Source: Clostridiales bacterium
Lineage (GTDB): Bacteria; Bacillota; Clostridia; Oscillospirales; Oscillospiraceae
Length of the DNA stretch: 42,984 nt
Direction of reading: 5' to 3'
NCBI GenBank assembly: GCA_019415645.1
Contig: DXYV01000009.1
Location: 1-42,984 of the forward strand
Shown: positions 33,006-40,265 of the stretch, piece by piece
How positions within the stretch are numbered: the first letter of the stretch is position 1
Layout of the letters: the number at the start of each line of letters is the position of its first letter
Position numbers and translations under genes: made by a program
Notes under the pieces: model-generated
What the model saw: the letters and a program-made list of their open reading frames with translations, nothing else
What the model was told of the DNA's origin: nothing
Databases searched by the model: none

Positions 33006-33605
33006 ATGCCTGATTTTGAAACATTGACCCGCAATCTGGAGCGGGAGGGCTACCAGGTCTCCCGGTTCGAGACCGCTCAGGAAGCCTGCGACTATCTGGA
33101 CCGGTCGCTGGACGGGGTATCCATCGGATTTGGCGGCTCCCAGACCGTCCGGGACATGGGGCTGTTTGAGCGCCTGTCCACCCACAACCGATGTGTGTGG
33201 CACTGGGATAAGGAGCGCAACGTCCAGCCCAAGGAGGCCACCGACGCCCAGGTCTACATCTGCTCGGTCAACGGCGTGGCGGAGACCGGCGAGATCATCA
33301 ACATCGACGGCGGCGGCAACCGGGTGGCCTCCACCCTGTTCGGCCATGAGAAGGTCATTTTTGTGGTGGGACGCAATAAGATCGCCCCGGACTACGACGC
33401 CGCGCTCTGGCGGGCCCGCAACATCGCCGGCCCCCTCAATGCCCGCCGGCTGGCCAAAAAGACCCCCTGCGCCGTGGGTGAGCTGAAATGCCACAACTGC
33501 AAGAGCCCCGACCGTATCTGCGCCGCCCTGGTGGTCCTGTGGGAGAAGCCCGCGCTGGCTGGCCAGGTGGAAGTGGTGCTGATCAACGAGGAAATTGGGT
33601 TTTAA
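33006..33605 (+). CDS. LUD-domain protein (LutC-like)
   Basis: A 199-residue protein with the LUD/DUF162 fold: YQVSRFETAQEACDYLDRSL, SIGFGGSQTVRDMGLFERL and INIDGGGNRVASTLFGHEKV. A Cys cluster CHNCKSPDRIC near residues 161-171 suggests metal or redox chemistry. LUD proteins such as LutC belong to lactate-utilisation complexes, but no LutA/LutB genes are nearby, so the partner is unknown. It lies 39 bp after the YitT gene and is probably cotranscribed. Confidence 0.85.
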   Translation: MPDFETLTRNLEREGYQVSRFETAQEACDYLDRSLDGVSIGFGGSQTVRDMGLFERLSTHNRCVWHWDKERNVQPKEATDAQVYICSVNGVAETGEIINIDGGGNRVASTLFGHEKVIFVVGRNKIAPDYDAALWRARNIAGPLNARRLAKKTPCAVGELKCHNCKSPDRICAALVVLWEKPALAGQVEVVLINEEIGF

Positions 33606-33676
33606 GCCGTGCGGCGCCTGCGCCGCCGGCTGTCATGGGCCCCGGACTCAGGCGGGGCAGAAGGGAGGACGACCCC

Positions 33677-34867
33677 ATGAAACCGCGCTTCGCCGCCCTG
33701 TGCTGCGCCGCGCTGCTGGCGCTGACCGCCAGCGGCTGCTCTGCCCTGCTCAACCGGGAATACGCCTCCTCCTCGGTCCATGTGGAGTATCCGGTCAGTG
33801 AGGACGCCTCGGTCCTCCAGGCGGAAAATTACCCGGAGCTGGTCAACGCGTTTCTCTATCTGATCGGCGAGCATCAGGACACCGGCGTGATTCGCCTGTC
33901 CAACTATACGGACGACGTCAGCACGGATGTGGAGGCCGCCCGGCGGGAGGTGTGCACCGAGGACCCCCTGGGCGCTTACGCGGTGGAGGACCTGCAGACG
34001 GTCACGACCCGGGTGGTGTCCTACTATGAGGTCACCGTCACCATCCAGTACGCGCGCTCAGCCGAGGAGGTGGCCGCCATCGTGCCGGTGACGGGTTCCA
34101 CCGCCATCAAGCAGACCCTGTCCGCTGCCATGGAATCCTTCTCCGAGCAGTGCGCGGTGCGGGTCAGCTATTTCACCGGCGACACGGCGGCCATGGAGCA
34201 GCTGGCCCGGCAGACCTATCTGGACACCCCGCTGGCCGCTCTGGCCGAGCCGGACATCCAGGTGACCCTCTACCCCAACCAGGGGACCAGCCGCATTGTG
34301 GAATTTTCCCTGACCTGGCCGGAGGATACAGAAGCGCTGGACATGCGCCGGAGCGAGCTGGAGTCTCACGCCCTGACCCTTCTGGAGAGGCTGGGGGAGG
34401 AGGCGGACACCCTGACTGTGGAGCAGCTGTGCGCCGCGCTGCGGGAGACGGCCAGCTATGTCCCAACCGGCGGCACCACCGCCTACGACGCGCTGGTGCG
34501 CGGGCGGGCCAACGACCAGGGATTCGCCCTGGCGCTGCGCCTGCTGTGCCAGCTGGCGGACCTGGAGGCCACGGTAGCGGAGGGGACCCTGCTGGATGCG
34601 CCCCATTTCTGGCTCATCGTCTACACCCAGGAGGGCTACCGCCATCTGGACCCCACGGCGGAGGAACCCCTGTATGCCACCGACGACGCGTTTCACGCGG
34701 CGGGGTATGCCTGGGAGGAGAGCCGCTATCCAGACTGCATCGACTACGCCGCTCAGGCGCCGCAGGAGACCGGCGGATCGGAGGAAACCGCGCTTGAGAC
34801 CACAGCCGCCGGCGTAGGCGTGGCGGGGATACTGGACTCTGTTGCGCAAAATTTTTGGGAAAATTGA
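33677..34867 (+). CDS. Lipoprotein with a degenerate transglutaminase-like domain
   Basis: A 396-residue lipoprotein (lipobox TASGC, Cys21). The middle is mixed alpha/beta without recognised motifs. The C-terminal region (~250-345) resembles a transglutaminase-like core: ASYVPTGGTTAYDALVRGRA, NDQGFALALRLLCQLADLEA and HFWLIVYTQEGYRHLDPT. The His and Asp positions are kept, but the usual catalytic CxGyA is DQGFA here, so the nucleophile is missing. It may be a non-catalytic binding domain. GGGAGG precedes ATG 33677. Confidence 0.7.
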   Translation: MKPRFAALCCAALLALTASGCSALLNREYASSSVHVEYPVSEDASVLQAENYPELVNAFLYLIGEHQDTGVIRLSNYTDDVSTDVEAARREVCTEDPLGAYAVEDLQTVTTRVVSYYEVTVTIQYARSAEEVAAIVPVTGSTAIKQTLSAAMESFSEQCAVRVSYFTGDTAAMEQLARQTYLDTPLAALAEPDIQVTLYPNQGTSRIVEFSLTWPEDTEALDMRRSELESHALTLLERLGEEADTLTVEQLCAALRETASYVPTGGTTAYDALVRGRANDQGFALALRLLCQLADLEATVAEGTLLDAPHFWLIVYTQEGYRHLDPTAEEPLYATDDAFHAAGYAWEESRYPDCIDYAAQAPQETGGSEETALETTAAGVGVAGILDSVAQNFWEN

Positions 34868-34875
34868 TTTTTCTC

Positions 34876-34904
34876 TTGACAACGGAACGATGAGTTGCTA
34901 AAAT
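34876..34904 (+). promoter_or_regulatory. tRNA-Gly promoter with overlapping inverted repeat
   Basis: TTGACA (34876-34881) and TAAAAT (34899-34904), 17-nt spacing, start site near the tRNA 5' end. A 9-bp perfect inverted repeat, ACAACGGAA (34879-34887) and TTCCGTTGT (34908-34916), brackets the -10 element. Confidence 0.85.
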
Positions 34905-34917
34905 AACTTCCGTTGTC

Positions 34918-34993
34918 GCGAGTGTAGCTCATCTGGTAGAGCGCCACCTTGCCAAGGTGGAGGTAGCGAGTTCGAGCCTCGTCACTCGCTCCA
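34918..34993 (+). tRNA. tRNA-Gly (GCC anticodon)
   Basis: Full cloverleaf: acceptor GCGAGTG (34918-34924) with CACTCGC (34983-34989), D-arm GCTC/GAGC, anticodon stem CCACC/GGTGG around loop TTGCCAA with anticodon GCC, T-arm with TTCGAGC, discriminator T and encoded CCA. It has a strong promoter upstream and a terminator directly after. Its 3' 28 bp (34965-34992) recur at 35151-35178 and 35529-35556. Confidence 0.98.
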
Positions 34994-34998
34994 AAAAG

Positions 34999-35030
34999 AA
35001 AGACACGCTTTTAGCGTGTCTTTTCTTTTT
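34999..35030 (+). terminator. Terminator of tRNA-Gly
   Basis: AAAGACACGCT (34999-35009) pairs with AGCGTGTCTTT (35013-35023), followed by TCTTTTT. It starts 6 nt after the encoded CCA. Confidence 0.92.
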
Positions 35031-35055
35031 GGAAGGATAGAAGAGCACTGACGTA

Positions 35056-35178
35056 CTCGCTGCCTCCACCCCGCGCCGGAGGCGCGATTCAATCAAGAGG
35101 TGAGGCAGGGTTCCCACGAATGGCCGGCGGCCATTCGTGGGATGCCGGGGAGCGAGTTCGAGCCTCGTCACTCGCTCC
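35056..35178 (+). repeat. 123-bp repeat ending in a tRNA-Gly 3' fragment, copy 1
   Basis: It matches 35434-35556 with one mismatch. In order it holds a GCCTCC/GGAGGC inverted repeat, a perfect 14-bp hairpin (TCCCACGAATGGCC and its complement), ATGCCGGGG, and then 28 bp identical to the tRNA-Gly T-arm and acceptor end (35151-35178). It lacks the 5' half of a tRNA. Protein frames across it are tRNA-antisense artefacts. Confidence 0.95.
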
Positions 35179-35216
35179 AAAACAAAAGGACATCCGGAAG
35201 GATGTCCTTTTGTTTT
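35179..35216 (+). terminator. Terminator after repeat copy 1
   Basis: A perfect 17-bp stem (35179-35195 with 35200-35216, GGAA loop), starting with A runs and ending with T runs. Its stem sequence differs from the tRNA terminator but holds the same place relative to the tRNA 3' end. Confidence 0.88.
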
Positions 35217-35433
35217 GGGCTCCGGCCGCCGAGGCGGCCTCCCCCCTTCGGCATTTAAATGCTCGGGGTCGGCAGAGCCGCCCCTGCGCCAAGGTTTTCC
35301 CCTGCGGTGAAAACGCTTGTGCGGCGCACTCGCGCCGCGGCCCAGAAGGGCCGTTTGGCGGTTCTTCTGCAATAGTCTCGTCCATCCAAAATATCGATTT
35401 TAACCGCCCCTTCCAAAAAGAAACCTTGACGGG
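35217..35433. other. Spacer between the two 123-bp repeats
   Basis: About 217 bp without a credible gene. It is GC-rich with inverted repeats (GCCGCC/GGCGGC near 35226-35238, GCGGCGC/GCGCCGC near 35321-35338) and ends in an AT-rich stretch. It carries copy 2 of the dispersed palindromic repeat. Confidence 0.6.
35288..35320 (-). repeat. Dispersed palindromic repeat, copy 2
   Basis: Read on the minus strand it is ACAAGCGTTTT, a centre with CGCAG, then AAAACCTTGGC: the same ends and centre as 27239-27269, in inverse orientation. The two arms are partly self-complementary (GTTTTC/GAAAAC), so it forms a hairpin. Confidence 0.8.
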
Positions 35434-35556
35434 CTCGCTGCCTCCACCCCGCGCCGGAGGCGTGATTCAATCAAGAGGTGAGGCAGGGTTCCCACGAATG
35501 GCCGGCGGCCATTCGTGGGATGCCGGGGAGCGAGTTCGAGCCTCGTCACTCGCTCC
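35434..35556 (+). repeat. 123-bp repeat ending in a tRNA-Gly 3' fragment, copy 2
   Basis: Second copy, 378 bp after the first, one mismatch (GGCGTG for GGCGCG). The tRNA-derived 28 bp are at 35529-35556. Confidence 0.95.
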
Positions 35557-35557
35557 C

Positions 35558-35597
35558 AAAAGAAAGACATTTGCTTCCCGCAGATGTCTTTCTTTTT
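35558..35597 (+). terminator. Terminator after repeat copy 2
   Basis: AAAAGAAAGACATTTGC pairs with GCAGATGTCTTTCTTTT (one T-G pair), followed by more T. This is a third terminator of unrelated stem sequence in the same place relative to the tRNA 3' end. Confidence 0.88.
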
Positions 35598-35677
35598 TGT
35601 TCCGCCGCTCCCCCATGCGGAAATGCCCGGAGCGGCGAAACAGTCCCGAACAAAGTGATTCCCTTGGAGATTTTCGC

Positions 35678-35706
35678 TTTACGGGACGGAGAAAGCGCGG
35701 TATAAT
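35678..35706 (+). promoter_or_regulatory. Promoter of the BrnQ-like gene
   Basis: TTTACG (35678-35683) and a perfect TATAAT (35701-35706), 17-nt spacing, 50 nt before ATG 35756. Confidence 0.65.
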
Positions 35707-35755
35707 CCAGTTGTTCTGTCTGATTTTGTACAAGGCTTCGGAGGAGGGAACCGCT

Positions 35756-37102
35756 ATGAAAAAACTAACCTTCCGCCAGCTCCTGGCTGTGGCAAGCATG
35801 CTGTTCGGCCTGTTTTTCGGCGCCGGCAATTTGATTTTTCCTGCCTCTATGGGCCAGTTGGCGGGCCGCAGTATCTGGTCGGCGGCCGCCGGATTTCTGA
35901 TTACCGGAGTAGGCCTGCCCCTTTTGGGCGTCGTCGCTCTGGGAGTCAGCCAGGAGGATGGGCTGCTGGGCCTGAGCAGCCGGGTGGGGAAGTGGTATGG
36001 GCTTTTCTTTACCTGCGCGCTGTATCTGACCATTGGCCCCTTTTTCGCCATTCCCCGCTGTGCCACCGTCTCCTATACCGTAGGCGTCCAGCGGATGCTG
36101 CCCGGGACAGGACAGAATATGGGTCTGGCTCTCTTTTCCCTTTTGTTTTTTGCGGCAGTTCTGGTCCTCTCCCTGCGGCCGGGCCAGATTCTCACCTGGG
36201 TGGGAAAGGTCCTCAATCCATTGTTTCTCTGTTTCCTGGCGGTCCTGCTCCTGCGGGCCTTGACTGCGCCTTTGGGCGACCCAGCCCAATTCATGCCGGA
36301 GGGGGCCTATGCCTCCGGCGCATTCTCGACCGGGCTGCTGGAGGGCTATAATACCATGGATGCCCTGGCCGGCCTGGCGTTTGGAATCATCGTGGTCAAT
36401 GTGATCCGGGGCCTTGGTGTTCGAGACCCTGGGGCTGTGGCACAGAACACCGTACGCGCGGGATTGCTCAGCTCCCTTTTGATGGCCCTGATCTATGTGC
36501 TGGTTACAGTGGCGGGCGCTCAGAGCCGCGGTGCTTTCGGCGTAAGTGAGAACGGCGGGGAGGTATTGGCCCAGATGGCGGAACACTATTTTGGCCCTGC
36601 CGGAGCGGTCATTCTGGCGGTCACGGTTACGGTGGCCTGCCTGAAAACGGCGGTGGGCCTGATTACCAGCTGCGGGGAGACCTTTGTGGCCCTCTTCCCC
36701 AAGGGACCGTCCTACCAGGTTTGGGCCGTGGCCTTCTGTGTGCTCTCCTTTCTCATTGCGAACCTGGGCCTGGACGCGATTCTCGCCTATTCCCTGCCGG
36801 TTTTGATGTTTCTCTACCCCCTGGCTATCGTACTTATCCTGCTGACTCTGGGCGGCCGAGCGTTCCAGAACGACCGGAGCATTCTGCGGTGGACACTGGC
36901 CTTTACCGCGGCGGCGGCCCTGTTCGACTTTCTCCGTACCCTGCCGGAAGGAGCCCGGACCGTGCTGCATCTGGAGTCTGTCATCACCTGGGTTATCCGC
37001 TGGCTTCCCCTTGCCGGACGGGGCTTCGGGTGGATCTGCCCCGCGCTGGTCGGCCTGGCGGTCGGCCTGCTGATGCGCCGCCTGCGGTCGGCTCATTGTT
37101 GA
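35756..37102 (+). CDS. brnQ: Branched-chain amino acid transporter, BrnQ/LIVCS family
   Basis: A 448-residue protein with about 12 membrane spans. The N-terminus MLFGLFFGAGNLIFPASMGQ is the hallmark of BrnQ carriers. Further family segments are GPFFAIPRCATVSYTVG, EGYNTMDALAGLAFGIIVVN and ITSCGETF. These are Na+- or H+-coupled symporters for Leu, Ile and Val. A Na+-pumping V-ATPase elsewhere in the window would fit a sodium-driven mechanism (inference). GGAGGAGGG precedes the ATG. Confidence 0.95.
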   Translation: MKKLTFRQLLAVASMLFGLFFGAGNLIFPASMGQLAGRSIWSAAAGFLITGVGLPLLGVVALGVSQEDGLLGLSSRVGKWYGLFFTCALYLTIGPFFAIPRCATVSYTVGVQRMLPGTGQNMGLALFSLLFFAAVLVLSLRPGQILTWVGKVLNPLFLCFLAVLLLRALTAPLGDPAQFMPEGAYASGAFSTGLLEGYNTMDALAGLAFGIIVVNVIRGLGVRDPGAVAQNTVRAGLLSSLLMALIYVLVTVAGAQSRGAFGVSENGGEVLAQMAEHYFGPAGAVILAVTVTVACLKTAVGLITSCGETFVALFPKGPSYQVWAVAFCVLSFLIANLGLDAILAYSLPVLMFLYPLAIVLILLTLGGRAFQNDRSILRWTLAFTAAAALFDFLRTLPEGARTVLHLESVITWVIRWLPLAGRGFGWICPALVGLAVGLLMRRLRSAHC

Positions 37103-37118
37103 CCTCTATGTGCGCCTC

Positions 37119-37147
37119 TTGACAGGAATCGGCCCGCATTATACAAT
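37119..37147 (+). promoter_or_regulatory. Promoter of the small membrane-protein gene
   Basis: TTGACA (37119-37124) and TACAAT (37142-37147), 17-nt spacing, directly after the BrnQ stop at 37102. Confidence 0.85.
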
Positions 37148-37212
37148 AAATTCAAATTCAGTCGTTTCCCGCCCAATAGGAACAAACAAGCGGCGAAAGG
37201 GGAAGCCAAGCC

Positions 37213-37683
37213 ATGAAGATTCGCGGCAATCAGTTGTGGAAAGTGCCGGTGTTCTGCGTACTGGCCGGAATCGTGTCCTACTATCTGACCATCTATCTGG
37301 GCGGGCGGTTCTATGTTGTGACCAGTCCGGACGGGGTGCTTTCGATTGGCGCTGTCCGAATTTTGATCTGGTACGGCATTCTGTTCCTGGCGGCCCTTCT
37401 GGCCGGATGGTTCTTCCTGCGCGGCATGACCCGGCGGGAGCTGCTCTGCTCCGCCACTCTTGCCGCTGTGCTCCAGCTGCTGGTCCTGCTGATTCAGTAC
37501 CTATTTCCCCCGCTGTTTCTACCCTTTGGCCTTTACTTGGGTGCGATTTTTGACTGGAGCGCCTTCCTCTCCCAGGTGTGGTCTGCCCTGGCGGGGACGG
37601 ACGCCCTCTGGGTAGGCACGCTCCTGTCTCTGCTGGCGCCCTATCTGTTCGTGCTGTTTGGCCGCCCCCGGCCGGCGGCCTGA
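37213..37683 (+). CDS. Small integral membrane protein of unknown function
   Basis: A 156-residue protein with four predicted spans (~10-30, 45-68, 77-100, 128-150) and short loops; a basic C-terminus (FGRPRPAA) is probably cytoplasmic. I recognise no family. Its own near-consensus promoter and a downstream hairpin indicate a single-gene unit. AAAGGGGAA upstream is a modest binding site for ATG 37213. Confidence 0.75.
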   Translation: MKIRGNQLWKVPVFCVLAGIVSYYLTIYLGGRFYVVTSPDGVLSIGAVRILIWYGILFLAALLAGWFFLRGMTRRELLCSATLAAVLQLLVLLIQYLFPPLFLPFGLYLGAIFDWSAFLSQVWSALAGTDALWVGTLLSLLAPYLFVLFGRPRPAA

Positions 37684-37702
37684 TCCCCGATTTTCTCACG
37701 GC

Positions 37703-37742
37703 AACGCTTTCAAAGGGGTGAACCCCCTCTGAAAGCGTTTTG
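37703..37742 (+). terminator. Terminator after the small membrane-protein gene
   Basis: AACGCTTTCA (37703-37712) pairs with TGAAAGCGTT (37730-37739), with an inner GGGG/CCCC stem, followed by a short TTTTG. Confidence 0.7.
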
Positions 37743-37754
37743 CGTCGTGGTTTC

Positions 37755-37778
37755 CCCGGCCTTCGGCCGGGACTTTTT
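37755..37778 (+). terminator. Second hairpin with U-tract before the MATE gene
   Basis: CCCGGCC (37755-37761) pairs with GGCCGGG (37765-37771), then ACTTTTT. It ends only 26 nt before the MATE ATG and no promoter is visible between them, so it could act as an attenuator for that gene. Confidence 0.55.
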
Positions 37779-37804
37779 CCATACGAAAGGCGGCCTTATC
37801 TACC

Positions 37805-39181
37805 ATGGAAGACACACAAAAAGTGGCGCTGTTTGAGCAGCTCCCCATTCCCCAGGCGGTGCTGAAGCTGGCCGTGCCTACGGTCCTCAGTTCCCTGGTC
37901 ATGGTCCTATATAATCTGGCAGACACCTACTTTGTGGGAATGCTCAACGACCCGATTCAAAATGCCGGCGTGGCCCTGGCCGCGCCGGTGCTGCTGGCCT
38001 TCAACGCCATCAACAACCTGTTCGGCGTAGGCGCTTCCAGTATGATGAGCCGGGCTTTGGGCCGCCGGGATTACGAGACGGTCTACCGCAGCTCGGCCTT
38101 CGGCTTCTACTGCGCCCTGTTCTGCGGAATCGCCTTCTCCCTGCTGTGCGTGGTGTTTCAGGGCCCGCTGCTCACCCTGCTGGGCGCGGATTCCTCCACC
38201 GCCGCGGCCACGGCGGGCTATATGGACTGGACGGTAAGCTGGGGCGCCGCGCCGGCCATCCTCAATGTGGTCATGGCCTATCTGGTGCGGGCGGAGGGCG
38301 CCTCCCTCCACGCCAGCCTGGGCACCATGAGCGGCTGTATCCTCAACATCATTCTGGACCCCATCTTTATCCTCCCCTGGGGCTTTCATATGGGCGCGGC
38401 TGGGGCGGGCCTGGCCACCTTCCTGTCCAACTGCGTGGCCTGCCTCTATTTCTTCGCCCTGCTCTATATCAAGCGCGGACGCACCTATGTCAGCATCCAT
38501 CCCCGTCAGTTCCGCCCCCGGAGGGACATCGTGCTGGGCGTGTTTGGTGTGGGCGTTCCTGCCTCCATCCAGAACCTGCTTAACGTCACCGGTATGACGG
38601 TGCTCAATAACTTCACCTCCGCCTTCGGGGCAGATGCCGTGGCCGCCATGGGCATCGTCCAGAAGATCAACATGGTGCCCATGCAGATCGCCATGGGCCT
38701 GTCCCAGGGCATCATGCCTCTGATCAGCTACAACTATGCCAGCCGCAACATCCAGCGCATGAAGCGCACGCTGCTGTTTGCCGTCAAGATCGCTCTGGGC
38801 TTCCTGTTCCTGGTGGCCGCGGGCTACTATCTGTTCGCGGGCAATCTCATCCAGCTGTTTATGAGCAACGAGGCCATCGTGGCCTATGGCACCCGCTTCC
38901 TGCGGGGGTTCTGCCTGGGGCTGCCCTTCCTGGGTATGGATTTCATCGCGGTGGCGGTGTTCCAGGCCTCCGGCCTGGGAAAGAACGCCCTGGTCTTTGC
39001 CATCCTGCGCAAGATCGTGCTGGAGATTCCCGCCCTGTTCATACTCAACGCGCTCTTCCCCCTGTATGGCCTGCCCTATGCCCAGCCTGTGGCGGAGGTC
39101 ATCCTCTCCATCGCCGCGGTCCTGGTGCTGCTTCGCCTGTTCCGTAAGCTGGAGGCGGATGCGGCAACGCCGTCGGCCTGA
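37805..39181 (+). CDS. MATE family efflux transporter
   Basis: A 458-residue protein with 12 predicted spans and two-fold pseudo-repeat. Typical segments are LKLAVPTVLSSLVMVLYNLADTYFVG at the start (core VPTVLSSLVMVLYNLADTYF), GVGASSMMSRALGR, and NNFTSAFGADAVAAMGIVQK in the second half. MATE exporters expel cationic drugs or metabolites in exchange for Na+ or H+. The binding site before ATG 37805 is weak (AAAGGCGG). The gene for a thioredoxin-reductase-like protein follows 63 bp later. Confidence 0.93.
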   Translation: MEDTQKVALFEQLPIPQAVLKLAVPTVLSSLVMVLYNLADTYFVGMLNDPIQNAGVALAAPVLLAFNAINNLFGVGASSMMSRALGRRDYETVYRSSAFGFYCALFCGIAFSLLCVVFQGPLLTLLGADSSTAAATAGYMDWTVSWGAAPAILNVVMAYLVRAEGASLHASLGTMSGCILNIILDPIFILPWGFHMGAAGAGLATFLSNCVACLYFFALLYIKRGRTYVSIHPRQFRPRRDIVLGVFGVGVPASIQNLLNVTGMTVLNNFTSAFGADAVAAMGIVQKINMVPMQIAMGLSQGIMPLISYNYASRNIQRMKRTLLFAVKIALGFLFLVAAGYYLFAGNLIQLFMSNEAIVAYGTRFLRGFCLGLPFLGMDFIAVAVFQASGLGKNALVFAILRKIVLEIPALFILNALFPLYGLPYAQPVAEVILSIAAVLVLLRLFRKLEADAATPSA

Positions 39182-39244
39182 TTTGACCGGAGGGATACCT
39201 TCCCCTGTTTCTGCCCATACTACCAAATCATAGGAGGGATCGTT

Positions 39245-40183
39245 ATGGACACACCTCAGATCTACGACGTGCTGATCGTCGGCGGCGGTCCGGCGGGTTT
39301 TGCCGCCGCGCTCTACTGCGCCCGGGCGGGCCTGTCCGCGGTTGTCCTGGAGGGGACCAGCCCCGGCGGGCAGATGTCCACCACGGACTGCATTGAAAAC
39401 TATCCCGGTCTGGAGGCTCCGCTGGGCGGCCTGGACCTGGCCCTGCGCATGAAGGAGGAGGCCGAGCGCTTCGGCGCGTCCTTCGCCTTTGCCCGCGTGA
39501 CGGCGCTGGACCTGACCGGCCCCCAGAAGCTGGCTCAGACCACCGCCGGCCCCTTTGCCGGCTCCGCGCTCATTCTGGCCACCGGCGCAGACCCGCGCCC
39601 CCTGGGCGTGCCCGAGGAGGACGCGCTGCGGGGCAGAGGCCTGTCCTACTGCGCCACCTGCGACGGCATGTTTTTCAAGGGGAAAACCGTGGCCGTGGTG
39701 GGCGGCGGGGATTCCGCCGCCGCGGAGGCCATTCTCCTCGCCCGGCTGTGCAAGCAGGTCTACCTCATCCACCGCCGGGACACGCTGCGCTGCGACCGCA
39801 GCTATCTGCCCGCCCTGGAGAAGGCGGAAAATCTGGAGTTTGTCTGGAACGCCCAGGTGACCCGCCTGCTCCACGAGACGCTGATTACCGGCGTGGAGGT
39901 GACCGACCGGACCGACGGGAGCAGCCGGGTCATCCCCTGCGACGGGGTGTTCGTAGCCATTGGCCGCACTCCGGCTACCGAGCTGGTGCAGGGGGTGCTG
40001 GAGATGGACGAGGGCGGCTGGCTGCTGGTGGACGAGAGCACCCGCACCTCCATTCCCGGCGTATTTGCCGCCGGTGACCTGCGCCGCAAGCCCCTGCGGC
40101 AGGTGATCACCGCCGCTTCGGACGGCGCGGTGGCCGCCCGGGCCGCGGAGGAGTATCTCTCCGGGCTGAACGCATCCCGCTGA
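39245..40183 (+). CDS. Thioredoxin reductase-like flavoprotein
   Basis: A 312-residue FAD/NAD(P)H pyridine-nucleotide-disulfide oxidoreductase. FAD motif GGGPAG (residues 13-18), redox pair Cys136-Cys139 in LSYCATCDG, second nucleotide motif VVGGGDSAAAEA (~152-163) and C-terminal GVFAAGDLRRKPLRQVITAA. Length and order match TrxB. No thioredoxin gene is adjacent, so whether the partner is thioredoxin or another small redox protein is open. AGGAGGG precedes ATG 39245. Confidence 0.92.
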   Translation: MDTPQIYDVLIVGGGPAGFAAALYCARAGLSAVVLEGTSPGGQMSTTDCIENYPGLEAPLGGLDLALRMKEEAERFGASFAFARVTALDLTGPQKLAQTTAGPFAGSALILATGADPRPLGVPEEDALRGRGLSYCATCDGMFFKGKTVAVVGGGDSAAAEAILLARLCKQVYLIHRRDTLRCDRSYLPALEKAENLEFVWNAQVTRLLHETLITGVEVTDRTDGSSRVIPCDGVFVAIGRTPATELVQGVLEMDEGGWLLVDESTRTSIPGVFAAGDLRRKPLRQVITAASDGAVAARAAEEYLSGLNASR

Positions 40184-40219
40184 AGCGGGGGCGCGGCCGA
40201 TACAATCTGGGCAGCAAAA

Positions 40220-40262
40220 ACCCCTCTGGCGGGCGGAGCTCAGCTCCGCCCGCCAGAGGGGT
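40220..40262. terminator. Terminator between converging TrxB-like and mnmE genes
   Basis: Perfect 21-bp inverted repeat (40220-40240 with 40242-40262). The minus strand exits into TTTTTGC, so it mainly serves mnmE; the plus side has only a weak AT stretch. Confidence 0.85.
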
Positions 40263-40265
40263 CAA

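Noticed and set aside
34918..35556. Three functional tRNA-Gly genes
   Set aside because: Only the first copy has acceptor 5' strand, D-arm and anticodon arm; the other two contain just the T-arm and acceptor 3' strand.
34929..36066. Minus-strand protein frames across the tRNA-Gly repeats (ERVTRLELA-like and SDEARTRSPASHEW-like)
   Set aside because: These arise from translating the antisense of tRNA 3' ends and the 123-bp repeat; they are recurrent annotation artefacts and not supported by start signals.
37907..39874. 655-codon minus-strand open frame opposite the MATE and TrxB-like genes
   Set aside because: Antisense shadow; both plus-strand genes have clear family motifs.
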